From CAYUVF01 sp964448045 (GTDB taxonomy: Bacteria; Bacteroidota; Rhodothermia; Rhodothermales; Salinibacteraceae): a stretch of 64,000 nucleotides of DNA. The translations under genes were made by a program, and so were the position numbers. Below the pieces are notes generated by a model. It saw only the letters and a list, made by a program, of their open reading frames with translations, ran no database searches and was not told the origin of the DNA. The stretch covers positions 1 to 64,000 of the forward strand of contig CAYUVF010000008.1 in NCBI GenBank assembly GCA_964448045.1. The letters run 5' to 3'. This document shows positions 27,889-37,615 of the stretch, piece after piece; the stretch's first letter is position 1; every line of letters begins with the position of its first letter.

Positions 27889-27937
27889 GGCAGCACGGGG
27901 GTTCAACCGAAAGGAAGCCGAGGAGGGCGCACGGGAC

Positions 27938-27979
27938 AAAAAAGCCAGAAGCGCACCGCCGATCAACGACCGATGCGCT
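27938..27979 (-). terminator. Terminator-like hairpin between the SusE-position gene and the amylase
   Basis: On the minus strand AGCGCA and TGCGCT enclose an 18-base loop; TCTGGC and then six T follow. A partial terminator here would lower enzyme expression relative to susC and susD. Confidence 0.45.
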
Positions 27980-28036
27980 CCTGGGCTGGATCGAACGTGA
28001 AACCGGCGGGACCGGGACGCGAACGCGCGCCGTGAG

Positions 28037-29467
28037 TTAGTTGTCCTGCTTCAGGCGGATGTCGTCGATCAGGAACGAGATGGGCTCGGTGGTGCCGTCG
28101 CCATCGGAGCGGCGAATCTCGAACCCGATGTTCTGAATGCCCGGATCGGCCAGGGCCGACGGGTTGTCGCCCAGCTGACTGAGCGGCACGCTCACCTCCC
28201 CCCACCCGTCGCCCGCGGGGACAGAGACGGACGTGCCCGCGTCGAAGTTGTAGCCGCCGGCGCCGTCGGGCGTCTCGACGAAAACGTACAGGTTGAAGGT
28301 GCGCGAGACGGCCCCGACGCGGACGACAATGCTGGCGCTGCCGGCCTCGGCGACACGGCCGCTGTTCCAGTTGTAGCCGAAGAAGTTGCCGCCTTCGCTC
28401 CAAGTCATCTCCCGAGCGGTGGGGCCGACGGCCTCGGCGGCGACGTTGGAGCTGGTTCCAAACTGGATGTTGGCAAATTCGCCGTAGGCAAACGAGGTGG
28501 CCTGGAAGTCGTTGATTTCGAGCTCAGGCCCTTGCGCCGTGCCCATCATCACCTCGTCGAGGTGGTACGTCACGTCCTGATCGGTCGTGAACGAAACGCT
28601 CTGGAGCGGACCGCTACCGCCCGCTCGCGACGCGACGGGATCGAAGTCCTCGAAGAGCGCGCCCACAGCCAGGTTGTACTGAATCCACTCGGTTCCGCTC
28701 TCCACGGGCACGTCGACTTCGCGGGTGACGGTTTCGCCATCCACCTCCTCATCGAGCGACACCGTCAGCTGGAAATCACTGGACGGGTCGGGCTTGATCA
28801 GGAACGAGAGCACGTCGAGCCCCGGCGCGTTGGCTTCGCGCACCAGCGTCACCGGATCGCCGGACGCGGCGGTGACCGCGAGCGCGCTGGGGCCGTTGCT
28901 GTTGGCAGAGACTTCATCGGACTGCACCTCGGCCGTCGTCCCCCCGGATGCATTGACCTCGGGCAGGATACCCGCGCCGTTCTCCGGGCCATCCTGGAAA
29001 CCCCTCTCGTAGTCCTCAACCAGCAGGAAGGTGGGTGCAAAGTCTGTCGTGATCGACACCGGATTGTTGACCTGCACGTTGAGGTTGCGCTCGATGGCGC
29101 GCCCTTCGCCGGACGCCGTAATCAACACGGTCCCCTCGACGAAGTCTGTCTCCGGGAAGCCGTCATACGTCATGGTCCACGTACGCGAGCCATTCTCCGG
29201 GCTGCCTTGCTCCTCAACCAGCTCCACCGTCAGGTTCTGCAGGTTGCTCTGCATAGTGGGCGCCTCCGTGAGCCCCTGGTAGCTGACGCTGACCTGCGGG
29301 GGTGGGCTCTGGCCTGCGATGAAGGTCACGGAGCCCTGGGAGAGCTCAAGGGCCGGCTGGATGTCGAAGTCTTCGACGCTCGTCGGGTCGTCGTCACAGC
29401 CGATAAGCGCGACGCTCAAGAGGACAACGAGGGCGAAGCTGAGAGCGGACGTAACAAGTTGTCGCAT
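28037..29467 (-). CDS. SusE/SusF-position outer-membrane glucan-binding lipoprotein
   Basis: 476 residues from ATG 29467. The signal sequence ends in SVALIGCDDD with lipidated Cys. The mature part is all beta: an N-terminal Ig-like region (about 40-140) and two carbohydrate-binding-like jelly rolls. The first is LVEDYERGFQDGPENGAG to VTYHLDEVMMG. The second is ANIQFGTSSN to ISFLIDDIRLKQ, ending like many carbohydrate-binding modules. It is not homologous to Bacteroides SusE by any motif I can see; the assignment rests on position and architecture. It lies between susD and the amylase. Confidence 0.72.
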   Translation of the reverse strand: MRQLVTSALSFALVVLLSVALIGCDDDPTSVEDFDIQPALELSQGSVTFIAGQSPPPQVSVSYQGLTEAPTMQSNLQNLTVELVEEQGSPENGSRTWTMTYDGFPETDFVEGTVLITASGEGRAIERNLNVQVNNPVSITTDFAPTFLLVEDYERGFQDGPENGAGILPEVNASGGTTAEVQSDEVSANSNGPSALAVTAASGDPVTLVREANAPGLDVLSFLIKPDPSSDFQLTVSLDEEVDGETVTREVDVPVESGTEWIQYNLAVGALFEDFDPVASRAGGSGPLQSVSFTTDQDVTYHLDEVMMGTAQGPELEINDFQATSFAYGEFANIQFGTSSNVAAEAVGPTAREMTWSEGGNFFGYNWNSGRVAEAGSASIVVRVGAVSRTFNLYVFVETPDGAGGYNFDAGTSVSVPAGDGWGEVSVPLSQLGDNPSALADPGIQNIGFEIRRSDGDGTTEPISFLIDDIRLKQDN

Positions 29468-29658
29468 GTCGATTCGTGGGCTATGGGGAACGTCAGTGGG
29501 TGAGGGCCGCTGCAGGCCCACCCGGCGGTACCCGGGCGGCCTCGGCAGCAGCAGTCCTGCTCTACAGGGCGCAAAAGGGATCTATTCAGCGCAGAACCGC
29601 ACGGCATGCCAGCGCCCCGCAGGCACTGAGCCCACAGGACGCGGCATGCACGGGACGA

Positions 29659-31239
29659 TTAGTAGTCCGGGTTCTGCTCCAGGTTTGGATTGGCGCGGAG
29701 CTCGGAGGCCGGAATCGGGAAAATATTTCGGAAGGATTCGGTCGTGCGTCCTTCGCGAACGCCGCCCTTCCACGGCCAGATGCCATTCTCCGTAAACTGG
29801 TTGAAGCGGATCAGATCGACGCGGCGGTGGCCCTCCCAGACCAGCTCGCGTCCGCGCTCGTCGAGGATGAAGTCAAGGTCGAGCTCAGCTTGCGTGATGG
29901 GATCCACTCCGGCCCGCTCGCGCAGACTGTTGACGAGTGAGAGGGCCCGGCTGGTGCTGCCGCCGCCTCCGCGGAGTACGGCCTCAGCGTACATCAGGTA
30001 GACATCGGCGATGCGGAACATCGGGAAGTCGGTATCCGGGAAGGTCGGATTGACGCCCGGCTGCCCATTCGAGGTTACGTTCTGGTATTTGGGTAGGGCG
30101 TATCCATCGCGGAAATCTCCGATGTCCTCGATCTCTTTGGACTGGCCCTCGGTGAAGAAGAGGTTGCGGGCGTCGTTCTCCGAGAAGAGATCGACCGTAG
30201 CGCTGGTGGTGCGGAGGCCCGCCCATCCGAAGTCGAGCCCGAAGGCGGCCGGATCCATGTCGCCGCCCACCGGCGCGTGGTTGAGGAACGTCGTGCCGCC
30301 AAAGTGCTGGGTACGGTCGCCGTCCTGCGGGATGGCGAAGATGATGCCGTTGGCCGTGTGGTTATCCGCGAGGAACAGGTCGTGGTAGTTCGACTCCAGC
30401 GCGTAGGCCCCAGCGTCGAGAATGCGCTGCGTATACTCGACGACATCGGCGCTCCGGTCCTCCCCGATGTACACCGGGGCGTTCTGGTAGAGCTTGGCGA
30501 GCAGCACCCACGCAGCCCCCTTGTCGACACGGCCGTACTCAGCGCGGCCTACCTCGGGCAGCGTTTCATCGCCGTCGTTGCTGGTGATAGCCAGCAGTTC
30601 GCTCTCGATAAAGGTGTAAATCTCCTCACGCGTGCTCTGCTCCGGCGCCTGGCTGCCGCGGACGAAGTCCTCGGTCACCAACGGAATATCGCCGAAGAGG
30701 TCGATGCCGTGCCAGTAGCTGAGCGCCCGCAGGAAGCGCGCCTCGGCCCGAAACTGCCGGATTTCCTCCCGCTTGTCGGCAGACACGTCGCGGGCGTTAA
30801 GCCGGTCCTCGGTGGACTGGCGCAGGAATTCGTTTGCCTGCGAGACCTGGAAGAAGACCCGGTCGTACATGGCCGTCGCAAACTGGTTCGAGGACGACCA
30901 GTTGTGGTTGTGCAGCGTGCGAATGCCGTTGTCGTTCCAGGCGATGATGGCGGCGTCGGTCGTCAGCTCCTGCATCTGCCAGTACAGTCGCATGTACTGC
31001 GAGAAGCCTTCGTCGATGCCGCCGATGTCGCCGTTGCCCGCCGGGCCTTCCTGGCCAGTGACGTTCAACCCGCCGTACAGCTTGGCGAGATACGACTCGT
31101 ATGAGCCGTCTTCGGTAAACACGTTGGCGGCGGTAGCGCTACTCTTCGGGTCCACTCCAACATCGGTGCAGCCCGTTAGCCCCACCATGCCAACGAGGAG
31201 AGCAAGCGTAAACAGTAGTCGGTGTATCCTGCTAAACAT
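29659..31239 (-). CDS. susD: SusD/RagB family nutrient-binding outer-membrane lipoprotein
   Basis: 526 residues from ATG 31239. The lipoprotein signal ends in GLTGCTDV. The helical TPR-like core includes RAEARFLRALSYWHGIDLFG, matching the family R-E--FLRA--Y--L---FGD signature. The C-terminus has FPMFRIADVYLMYAEAVL, LVNSLRERAGV and LDFILDERGRELVWEGHRR, all standard for SusD. It ends FPIPASELRANPNLEQNPDY, also typical. It caps the SusC barrel and binds glucan. It lies 65 bases downstream of susC. Confidence 0.96.
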   Translation of the reverse strand: MFSRIHRLLFTLALLVGMVGLTGCTDVGVDPKSSATAANVFTEDGSYESYLAKLYGGLNVTGQEGPAGNGDIGGIDEGFSQYMRLYWQMQELTTDAAIIAWNDNGIRTLHNHNWSSSNQFATAMYDRVFFQVSQANEFLRQSTEDRLNARDVSADKREEIRQFRAEARFLRALSYWHGIDLFGDIPLVTEDFVRGSQAPEQSTREEIYTFIESELLAITSNDGDETLPEVGRAEYGRVDKGAAWVLLAKLYQNAPVYIGEDRSADVVEYTQRILDAGAYALESNYHDLFLADNHTANGIIFAIPQDGDRTQHFGGTTFLNHAPVGGDMDPAAFGLDFGWAGLRTTSATVDLFSENDARNLFFTEGQSKEIEDIGDFRDGYALPKYQNVTSNGQPGVNPTFPDTDFPMFRIADVYLMYAEAVLRGGGGSTSRALSLVNSLRERAGVDPITQAELDLDFILDERGRELVWEGHRRVDLIRFNQFTENGIWPWKGGVREGRTTESFRNIFPIPASELRANPNLEQNPDY

Positions 31240-31304
31240 AGCTCCGTAGGTTGTGCTATTCAGGGGGAAGTCGTAAGTCCGGGTCCGGTTGAGCACCGTA
31301 GGGG

Positions 31305-34300
31305 TCAGAACTGGACGTTGATGCCCGCCGTGAAGGTGCGCGAACGCGGGTACACGTTATTGTCAATGCCGATGCCCGACGAGCCGGGACCGCCCACCTC
31401 GGGGTCGGTGCCGTCGTAGCCGGTCAGGACAAAAGCATTACTGATGGTGCCGTAAATGCGCAGCTGGTTGACGCCCGGCAGCGACCGGACCGTGTACCCC
31501 AGTGCTACGTTGTCGAGCCGCAGGAAGGATGCATCTTCGACGTAGATGTCGGAGAAGTACTGCGGCGAGACGAAGCCCGTCTCCAGCACCGATTCGTGCA
31601 GGTTCGAGGGGACGAACTCGGTCAACCGTTCGAAGTGGCCGAAGTTCGAGGCCACGTTGTTGTACACTTGCTGGCCCAGGTGCGCGCGGAGCGTCAGGCT
31701 CAGGTCGAAGCCCCGATAGCGCACTTGCGAGGTATGGCCAATAATCCAGTCGGGCTGCGGGCTGCCGTCGACCACGCGGTCGTCTTCGTTGATGACGCCG
31801 TCCTCGTTGATGTCTTCGTAGAGGTCCTGCTGGTTGATCGTGCCGTCGCCGTTAACGTCCTCGTAAATCGGGTCGCCGTTCTCGTCCATCTTGTGCTGGA
31901 AGACAAAGAAGGAGTTGACCGGCTCGCCCTCGCGTAGAATCTGAATCGTGTTGCCGACGCCACCGCTAATGCCGCCCGTGTCGATGCCCTGAAAATTGGG
32001 ATCATCCGAGCGGTTCAGCTGAAGCAGTTCGTTGTCATTGGTCGAGATGTTCAGGTTGGCCGTGTAGGTGAAGTCCTCACGCTGGATGGCTTGCGCGTTC
32101 ACGCTGAACTCGAAGCCCTGATTGCGCATCGAGCCGATGTTGGTCAGCACACGATTGCTCAGATTGGCGCCCGCCGCCACGGGCACGGTGAACAGCAGAT
32201 CGTCCGTATCCTTCAGGTAGTACTCGAAGGAGCCCGAGATCCGACCCTCGAACAACCCGTAATCGACGCCGATGTTGTAGGAGGTCGTCTCCTCCCACTT
32301 GAGCGCCTCGTCTGCCGCGTTCGGGCGGATGGTGCTCACGAAGCGGTCGCCGAACTGGATCTGCGCCCGCGGCCCGCCCGGCACCCAGAGCGGCTCGTAG
32401 AGAAAGTCGCCAATCTCCTGGTTTCCGGTGATGCCCCACGAGGCGCGCACCTTAAAGTTGGAGATCGTTTCGATGTCTTGCAGGAAGCTCTCCTGATGCG
32501 CCCGCCAGGCCAGCGCCGCCGAGGGGAACGTACCCCACTGGTTGGCCGGGCCAAAGCGCGAGGACCCGTCGCGGCGGACGGTGAACGTCAGCAGGTAGCG
32601 GTCCATGAAGGTGTAGTTGACACGCGCAAAGCCGGAGATGAGACGACTCGGGATCTCGGTCACGAATGTGGTAAACTCGGTGCCCGGCTCCGTGCTGTTG
32701 GGGCCGAAGATGTTGGACGTGAGCGCCTCAGCCGAGAACTCCGGGTATTCTTCGTGGAACTCCTGATAGGAGTACCCCGCGGTGACGTCGAAGCGGCTGT
32801 CGATCTGGTCGAAGCGCTGGTCGTACGTCAGGAACGCATCGAGCAGCGTGTTGAGGCGCGAGAAGTTGGCGCGCTCCACGAGGCCCGGATTGGCCGATTC
32901 GGCCTGGCCTTTCAGGTTGGTGGGCGCGAAGAACTCGCGCTCGCCTGTGGTAACATCGTAGCCCAGGTTGAGGCGGGCGCTCAGGCCCTCGATGTAGGGC
33001 AGATCGTACTCGGCTTCGATGCTACCGAGGCTGCGGTAGTTGGTCCCGATGTTATCGGTCATAATGAACTCGGCAACCGGGTTATTCTCGGCCAGGCCCT
33101 GCCCGGGTCCATCCCACTCGTAGAACCCGCCGAACTCGCTATTAACGTCGCGGATGGGCTGGGTGGGATCGAAGCTCGCCGCCCCGCCGATTACGCCACC
33201 GGGGACGAAGCTATCTTCCGTCTGCGAGCCTTTAACGCTCGTGCGGATGGAAAGGTCGCCGTCAAACAGCAGCTGGTTGTATTTGATCGCCACACTGAGG
33301 CGCTCGGTCTCGGAGGTCTGCAGGATGCCTTCCTGGTTGAGGTACCCGAGCGAGAGGCGCAGGTCGGAGTCGTCGTAGTTGCGCGAGAAGCTGAGCGAGT
33401 GTTCCTGCCCGATGGCGGTCCGCTGCACGGCGTCCTGCCAGTCGGTCGAGGCGTCGCCCAAGAGGTTTGCCTGGCCGGGCGCCTGCTCACTCACGACCTG
33501 GCGGAACTGATCGGCATCGAGCACATCAATACGATCGGCCACGTTGGCGGAGGAGATTGAGGCGTTGTATGAGATACGGGCCTCGTCGCCCTCGGCGCTT
33601 TTCGTCTCGATGATAATGACGCCGTTCGCGCCGCGCGAGCCGTAAATGGCCGTCGCCGAGGCGTCTTTCAGCACGGTGACGCTGGCGATGTCACTCGGGT
33701 TCAGGAAATTGAGCGGGTTTCGCCCGGCCGTGTTCGGCTCGTTGCTGATGGGGACCCCGTCGACCACAAACAGCGGCTGGCTATCGGCATTGACCGACGT
33801 CGCGCCACGGATGCGGATGTAGGTCTGACTGCCCGGGGCTCCACTGCTGGACGAAATCTGCACGCCCGCGACTTTTCCGGAAATCAACTGCTCCGGACTC
33901 ACGACGGGCGCTTGGTTGAAGTCCTCCGGATTCACTTTCTGGACGACGCCTGTGACGTCGCGCTGCTGCTGCTCGCCGTACCCGACGACGACCAACTCTT
34001 CCAGGGCCTGTGTGGTCGGCTGCAGCGCGACGTCGATCACCGACCGATCTCCAACGGTAATCTCACGGGTGTCATAGCCTACAAACGAAAAGACCAGCAC
34101 CGCATCGGGGCCGGGCACGGTGAGACTGTATTCGCCGTCGACATTGGTCGTCGTACCGCGCATCGTGCCTTGCACCGAGATGTTGACCCCCGGCAGCGTC
34201 GTACCGTCGGAAGCGTCAGTCACCGTCCCGCTGACCTCCTGCTGCCCTTGCGCCAGGGCGGGCGTGCTCACGACGAGTGCCGCGCAGAGGGCGATCACCC

Positions 34301-34346
34301 AAGGAAGAAGCTTCGATAACGAGCGGGATGGAATCATGCGGCTCAT
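31305..34346 (-). CDS. susC: SusC/RagA family TonB-dependent outer-membrane transporter
   Basis: About 1013 residues from ATG 34346; Met at 34337 is an equal alternative. The signal peptide ends near TPALAQ. A carboxypeptidase-regulatory-like domain (VSGTVTDASDGTTLPGVNIS to FVGYDTREITVGD) is followed by a plug with the SusC motif SVTVLKDASATAIYGSRGAN. A 22-strand barrel with the usual Asp-rich loop (EDVNGDGTINQQDLYEDI) completes it. It imports maltodextrins together with SusD using TonB energy. Upstream residues in the open frame (to 34409) do not look like a signal peptide. Confidence 0.96.
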   Translation of the reverse strand: MSRMIPSRSLSKLLPWVIALCAALVVSTPALAQGQQEVSGTVTDASDGTTLPGVNISVQGTMRGTTTNVDGEYSLTVPGPDAVLVFSFVGYDTREITVGDRSVIDVALQPTTQALEELVVVGYGEQQQRDVTGVVQKVNPEDFNQAPVVSPEQLISGKVAGVQISSSSGAPGSQTYIRIRGATSVNADSQPLFVVDGVPISNEPNTAGRNPLNFLNPSDIASVTVLKDASATAIYGSRGANGVIIIETKSAEGDEARISYNASISSANVADRIDVLDADQFRQVVSEQAPGQANLLGDASTDWQDAVQRTAIGQEHSLSFSRNYDDSDLRLSLGYLNQEGILQTSETERLSVAIKYNQLLFDGDLSIRTSVKGSQTEDSFVPGGVIGGAASFDPTQPIRDVNSEFGGFYEWDGPGQGLAENNPVAEFIMTDNIGTNYRSLGSIEAEYDLPYIEGLSARLNLGYDVTTGEREFFAPTNLKGQAESANPGLVERANFSRLNTLLDAFLTYDQRFDQIDSRFDVTAGYSYQEFHEEYPEFSAEALTSNIFGPNSTEPGTEFTTFVTEIPSRLISGFARVNYTFMDRYLLTFTVRRDGSSRFGPANQWGTFPSAALAWRAHQESFLQDIETISNFKVRASWGITGNQEIGDFLYEPLWVPGGPRAQIQFGDRFVSTIRPNAADEALKWEETTSYNIGVDYGLFEGRISGSFEYYLKDTDDLLFTVPVAAGANLSNRVLTNIGSMRNQGFEFSVNAQAIQREDFTYTANLNISTNDNELLQLNRSDDPNFQGIDTGGISGGVGNTIQILREGEPVNSFFVFQHKMDENGDPIYEDVNGDGTINQQDLYEDINEDGVINEDDRVVDGSPQPDWIIGHTSQVRYRGFDLSLTLRAHLGQQVYNNVASNFGHFERLTEFVPSNLHESVLETGFVSPQYFSDIYVEDASFLRLDNVALGYTVRSLPGVNQLRIYGTISNAFVLTGYDGTDPEVGGPGSSGIGIDNNVYPRSRTFTAGINVQF

Positions 34347-34490
34347 GGATTCGGTGACCTGTTGCAATGGAGGTACTGAGCAAAGGACGGAAGTCGTAAT
34401 CGTTCGCATGATAACCTCTGCGGTTCAAGTCGAAAAAGGGCTTCCAAATGGGGGAGTGAAGAATGGAGCGTTTCGCACGGCGCACGACAC

Positions 34491-35519
34491 CTACCCGCCT
34501 GTAGAGGGCGAATCGGTCATGCTCGTTGAACGCCGCACCAGGTGCGGCGCGAACACGGTGCTCGAAGGAGTGCGCTCGGGATCGCGCAGCTGAGCCAAGA
34601 GCTTGTCAATGGCCAACTGTCCCATCTCGCGCATGGGTTGACGCAGCGTCGAAAGGCCGATGTAGTGGCTCACTCGAATATCGTCAAAACCGATGAGCGC
34701 CACGTCATGAGGCACCGTGACTCCGGCCTCATCAATCGCATTCAGTGCTCCAAGCGCCAGCGCGTCCGACACGGCAAACACGGCGTCGGGCGGCGACGAC
34801 TGATTCAGTAAGTCGCACATCGCCTCGTATCCATACTCTTCGCGAAACTCGTATGGGGGCTCGCCGCACTCTACGATCAGCTCGTCCTCCACTGCGTAGC
34901 CAGCCTCTTGAAGTGCTTTCTCATACCCGCTGCGCCGCTGCGCCGCCGTGAGCGATTCACCCGGGGGGACCGTAATGTGACCGATGCGCTCATACGCCTG
35001 TTCGATGAGATGCAACGTAGCGGTGTATCCACCCAATACGTTATCCATCGAGACGGAGTCAAAGTCGGAATGCTCTGCATCGACGAGCACGACCGGCAGC
35101 TCCGCGTATTTGAGGCGGCTGGCCTGCTCCTCACTTGGCGTCATCGAGAGCAGCAGTAAGCCATCAGCCCGCCCCCGCTGCGAAGCGCGCTCAATCTGCT
35201 CTTTGGCCTGATCCGGATTTGAGGCAGCAAAAACGATCAAGTCAAAATCTGTATCGGCCTGCCGGAGCGCCTCCTGCATGCCGCGCAGCACGTTGACGTA
35301 GAAGTCATTAGCCAGAACCGGAATGACGACCGACAGGGTATTGGTCTCCTGTCGCGCCAAGCTCTTCGCCGAGACGTGCGGCCGATAGCTCAACTCCTCG
35401 GCGGCTTTTTCGACCCGGGACCGTGTCTCCTCCGATACGCGGGTGCTCCCGTTGAGCACCCGTGATACCGTTGCGGTGGACACCTCAGCCATCTCGGCAA
35501 TATCGTAGATTGTCGACAC
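34491..35519 (-). CDS. LacI family transcriptional regulator of the glucan locus
   Basis: 342 residues. The N-terminal HTH reads TIYDIAEMAEVSTATVSRVL, with the hinge helix around SLARQETNTL. A periplasmic-binding-protein-like effector domain follows (LSVVIPVLANDFYVNVLRGM to ALIGFDDIRVSHYIGLSTLRQPM). A LacI-type palindrome lies 31 bases upstream of its start, suggesting autoregulation. It is oriented with susC, 144 bases away, and divergent from the symporter. Maltose, maltodextrin or glucose is the likely effector by context. Confidence 0.94.
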   Translation of the reverse strand: MSTIYDIAEMAEVSTATVSRVLNGSTRVSEETRSRVEKAAEELSYRPHVSAKSLARQETNTLSVVIPVLANDFYVNVLRGMQEALRQADTDFDLIVFAASNPDQAKEQIERASQRGRADGLLLLSMTPSEEQASRLKYAELPVVLVDAEHSDFDSVSMDNVLGGYTATLHLIEQAYERIGHITVPPGESLTAAQRRSGYEKALQEAGYAVEDELIVECGEPPYEFREEYGYEAMCDLLNQSSPPDAVFAVSDALALGALNAIDEAGVTVPHDVALIGFDDIRVSHYIGLSTLRQPMREMGQLAIDKLLAQLRDPERTPSSTVFAPHLVRRSTSMTDSPSTGG

Positions 35520-35549
35520 GCGCTTTTCTGCTATCTCAAATCGATACTA

Positions 35550-35563
35550 TGTAAGCGGTTACA
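35550..35563. promoter_or_regulatory. LacI-type operator 1 (lacI side)
   Basis: TGTAAGCGGTTACA matches the palindrome TGTAACCGCTTACA except at the centre. It sits 31 bases upstream of the lacI start codon, where it could block its own promoter. Confidence 0.6.
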
Positions 35564-35770
35564 TTATGCCAATATTATGAGTACAACCTCAAATGCTCCC
35601 TCTCTCATTTGATATTCAATTACATAATCTTCACAAAAGATGCCCTTATAGCCTATACTAAGCATCTATAACTCTTCAATTTTCACTTTCATTTATCCTT
35701 CACTGTGGCTTCCTTGTGCTTACGATGTTGTTCGATTTGTGACGTATTTTATCTAAATGACCTAAAAACA

Positions 35771-35784
35771 TGCAACCGGTTACA
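35771..35784. promoter_or_regulatory. LacI-type operator 2 (symporter side)
   Basis: TGCAACCGGTTACA is an almost perfect palindrome with the central CG of LacI-family operators. It lies 239 bases upstream of the symporter start and shares TGnAACCGGTTnCA with the site at 14379. Confidence 0.68.
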
Positions 35785-36022
35785 TCAATTATATGGCTCA
35801 GTGCGCCGCCTCCCCCTGGCCGAACAACCGTTCCCTGCCTCCCCCGTTTCCACCTGTCCCCTCTCTTGTAAATGGGTGCACTAGCCTCGAACCTATACCC
35901 CGGAATGTCGAGTCTGCCCCACTCCAGCGCTCCCGCAGGCCCGCTCGGCATGTGACTTAGCCCAGGCCCGCCCCTCCCCCCGAGCTAAAGAACGTCCTTT
36001 TCACTATTCCCGCTCACGGTTC

Positions 36023-37615
36023 ATGTCCGATTTTCCTATTGCAACTCTCGACCTCATTATCATCGGGGCGTACTTTCTCGTAGTCTTCGGGATTGGCTAC
36101 ATCATCGCCAAGCGTACTGAAAGCGGGGACGAGCTTTTCCTCGCCGGGCGTAGTCTGGCGTGGGGCACCATCGGTTTCTCGCTGTTTGCCTCCAACATCT
36201 CCAGCACCACGCTGATCGGGCTCGCCGGGGATGCCTACCGCATCGGCATCGCGGTGTCCAACTACGAGTGGATGGCCGGGCTCGTGCTCGTCTTTTTGGC
36301 GTTCTACTTCATCCCGTTTTTCATCAAGTCGCGGCTCACGACGATTCCAGAGTTTCTGGAGCGGCGCTTCGACGTGCGCTCGCGCAAGTACTTCTCGGGA
36401 CTCACCATCTTCACCAGCGTGATGATCGACACGGCAGGCGGCCTCTACGCGGGGACGATTGTCCTTCGCACCTTTTTTCCCGAACTGGATTTCGTGGCGA
36501 CGGCATTTGCGCTGGCGCTCGTGGCCGGCCTCTACACCGCTGCGGGCGGACTCGCCGCCGTCGTCTACACCGATGTCCTGCAGGCCATTATCTTAATCTT
36601 TGGCTCGACGCTCATCGCGTTCATCACGTTTGGCCAGTTCGACTTTTCGTGGGCACAAGCCACCGCACAGCTTCCGGAGGACCACCTCTCGCTGATCCGT
36701 CCGCTGGGCGATGAAGGGCTGCCGTGGCTCGGGACACTCATCGGCGTGCCCATCCTGGGGTTCTACTACTGGGGACTCAACCAGTACATTATCCAGCGCG
36801 TGCTGGGCGCCAAGGACCTCGACCACGCCCGCTGGGGGGCAATGCTGGGTGGCGCGCTGAAGCTGCTGCCCCTCTTCATCATGGTTTTGCCCGGCGCATT
36901 CGCCTATACGCTGTACCCCAACCTGGAGAACCCCGATCTCGTCTTCCCCACGCTGGTGACCGACCTACTGCCTGTAGGCATCGTGGGCCTCGTGCTGGCC
37001 GGACTGGTAGCCGCCATCATGTCGACGGTCGACTCGACGCTCAACTCGGCCTCGACGCTCGTCACGGTCGACTTTATCAAGCCAAACCGCCCGAATCTGT
37101 CGCCCAAGCAGGTGGGACGCATCGGGCGGATCACTACCGTCGTACTGATGCTCGTCGCCGCTGCCTGGGCGCCCATGATCCGCGAATTTCCCGGCCTGTG
37201 GAGCTACATCCAGCAGGTGCTCTCCTACCTCGTCCCGCCCGTAGTGGCGATCTTCCTGCTTGGCGTATTCTGGCCGCGTATGAATGGGGCGGGCGCCTTC
37301 GCCACACTCATTGGGGGGCACGTGCTCTCGCTCGCCGTCTTCCTGCTCAGCACCGACGGCCTGCTGGTGGAGAACGCCTGGATCGACCTGCACTTCACGA
37401 TCACGGCCGGCATCTTGACGCTGCTGTGCTGCGGCCTTTTTGTGGCAGCGTCCTACGCGCTCGGCGATGCACCGGAGATGGAAAGCCTCCGCGGCTTCAC
37501 CTGGCGCCATCGCGAACGGGAGCCCAGCCGCGACCTGCCGTGGTACAAAAACTATCGCGTCCACTCGGCGATCGTCGTGGGCCTGACCGTCGTTATGATT
37601 GTCGTCTTCTGGTAA
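36023..37615 (+). CDS. Sodium:solute symporter, SGLT-like sugar transporter
   Basis: A 530-residue inner-membrane SSS-family carrier with about fourteen helices. Family features include LAGRSLAWGTIGFSLFASNI in helix 1, ISSTTLIGLAGDAYRIGI, LTTIPEFLERRFDVRSRKY, GLYTAAGGLAAVVYTDVLQA and STVDSTLNSASTLVTVDF. These place it near SGLT/vSGLT sodium-glucose or galactose carriers. Sodium coupling suits a saline habitat. It probably takes up glucose or small sugars from the periplasm under LacI control. It is divergent from lacI. Confidence 0.93.
   Translation: MSDFPIATLDLIIIGAYFLVVFGIGYIIAKRTESGDELFLAGRSLAWGTIGFSLFASNISSTTLIGLAGDAYRIGIAVSNYEWMAGLVLVFLAFYFIPFFIKSRLTTIPEFLERRFDVRSRKYFSGLTIFTSVMIDTAGGLYAGTIVLRTFFPELDFVATAFALALVAGLYTAAGGLAAVVYTDVLQAIILIFGSTLIAFITFGQFDFSWAQATAQLPEDHLSLIRPLGDEGLPWLGTLIGVPILGFYYWGLNQYIIQRVLGAKDLDHARWGAMLGGALKLLPLFIMVLPGAFAYTLYPNLENPDLVFPTLVTDLLPVGIVGLVLAGLVAAIMSTVDSTLNSASTLVTVDFIKPNRPNLSPKQVGRIGRITTVVLMLVAAAWAPMIREFPGLWSYIQQVLSYLVPPVVAIFLLGVFWPRMNGAGAFATLIGGHVLSLAVFLLSTDGLLVENAWIDLHFTITAGILTLLCCGLFVAASYALGDAPEMESLRGFTWRHREREPSRDLPWYKNYRVHSAIVVGLTVVMIVVFW

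Larger units (their letters stand above)
35520..36022. promoter_or_regulatory. Divergent control region of lacI and the sodium/sugar symporter
   Basis: 503 bases, unusually AT-rich between about 35570 and 35760, with no gene. It contains two LacI-type operators 221 bases apart, listed separately. That spacing, near 21 helical turns, would allow repression by looping. Confidence 0.7.

Noticed and set aside
24823..28035. 1070-codon open frame antisense to the large amylase
   Set aside because: Composition is Val/Arg/Ala-rich with no motif, and the opposite strand encodes a complete GH13 enzyme with signal and sorting domains.
34413..34425. AACC-N5-GGTT upstream of susC as a fourth LacI operator
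   Set aside because: The half-sites are separated by five bases and lack the central CG, so it does not match TGnAACCGGTTnCA. susC may instead be read through from lacI.
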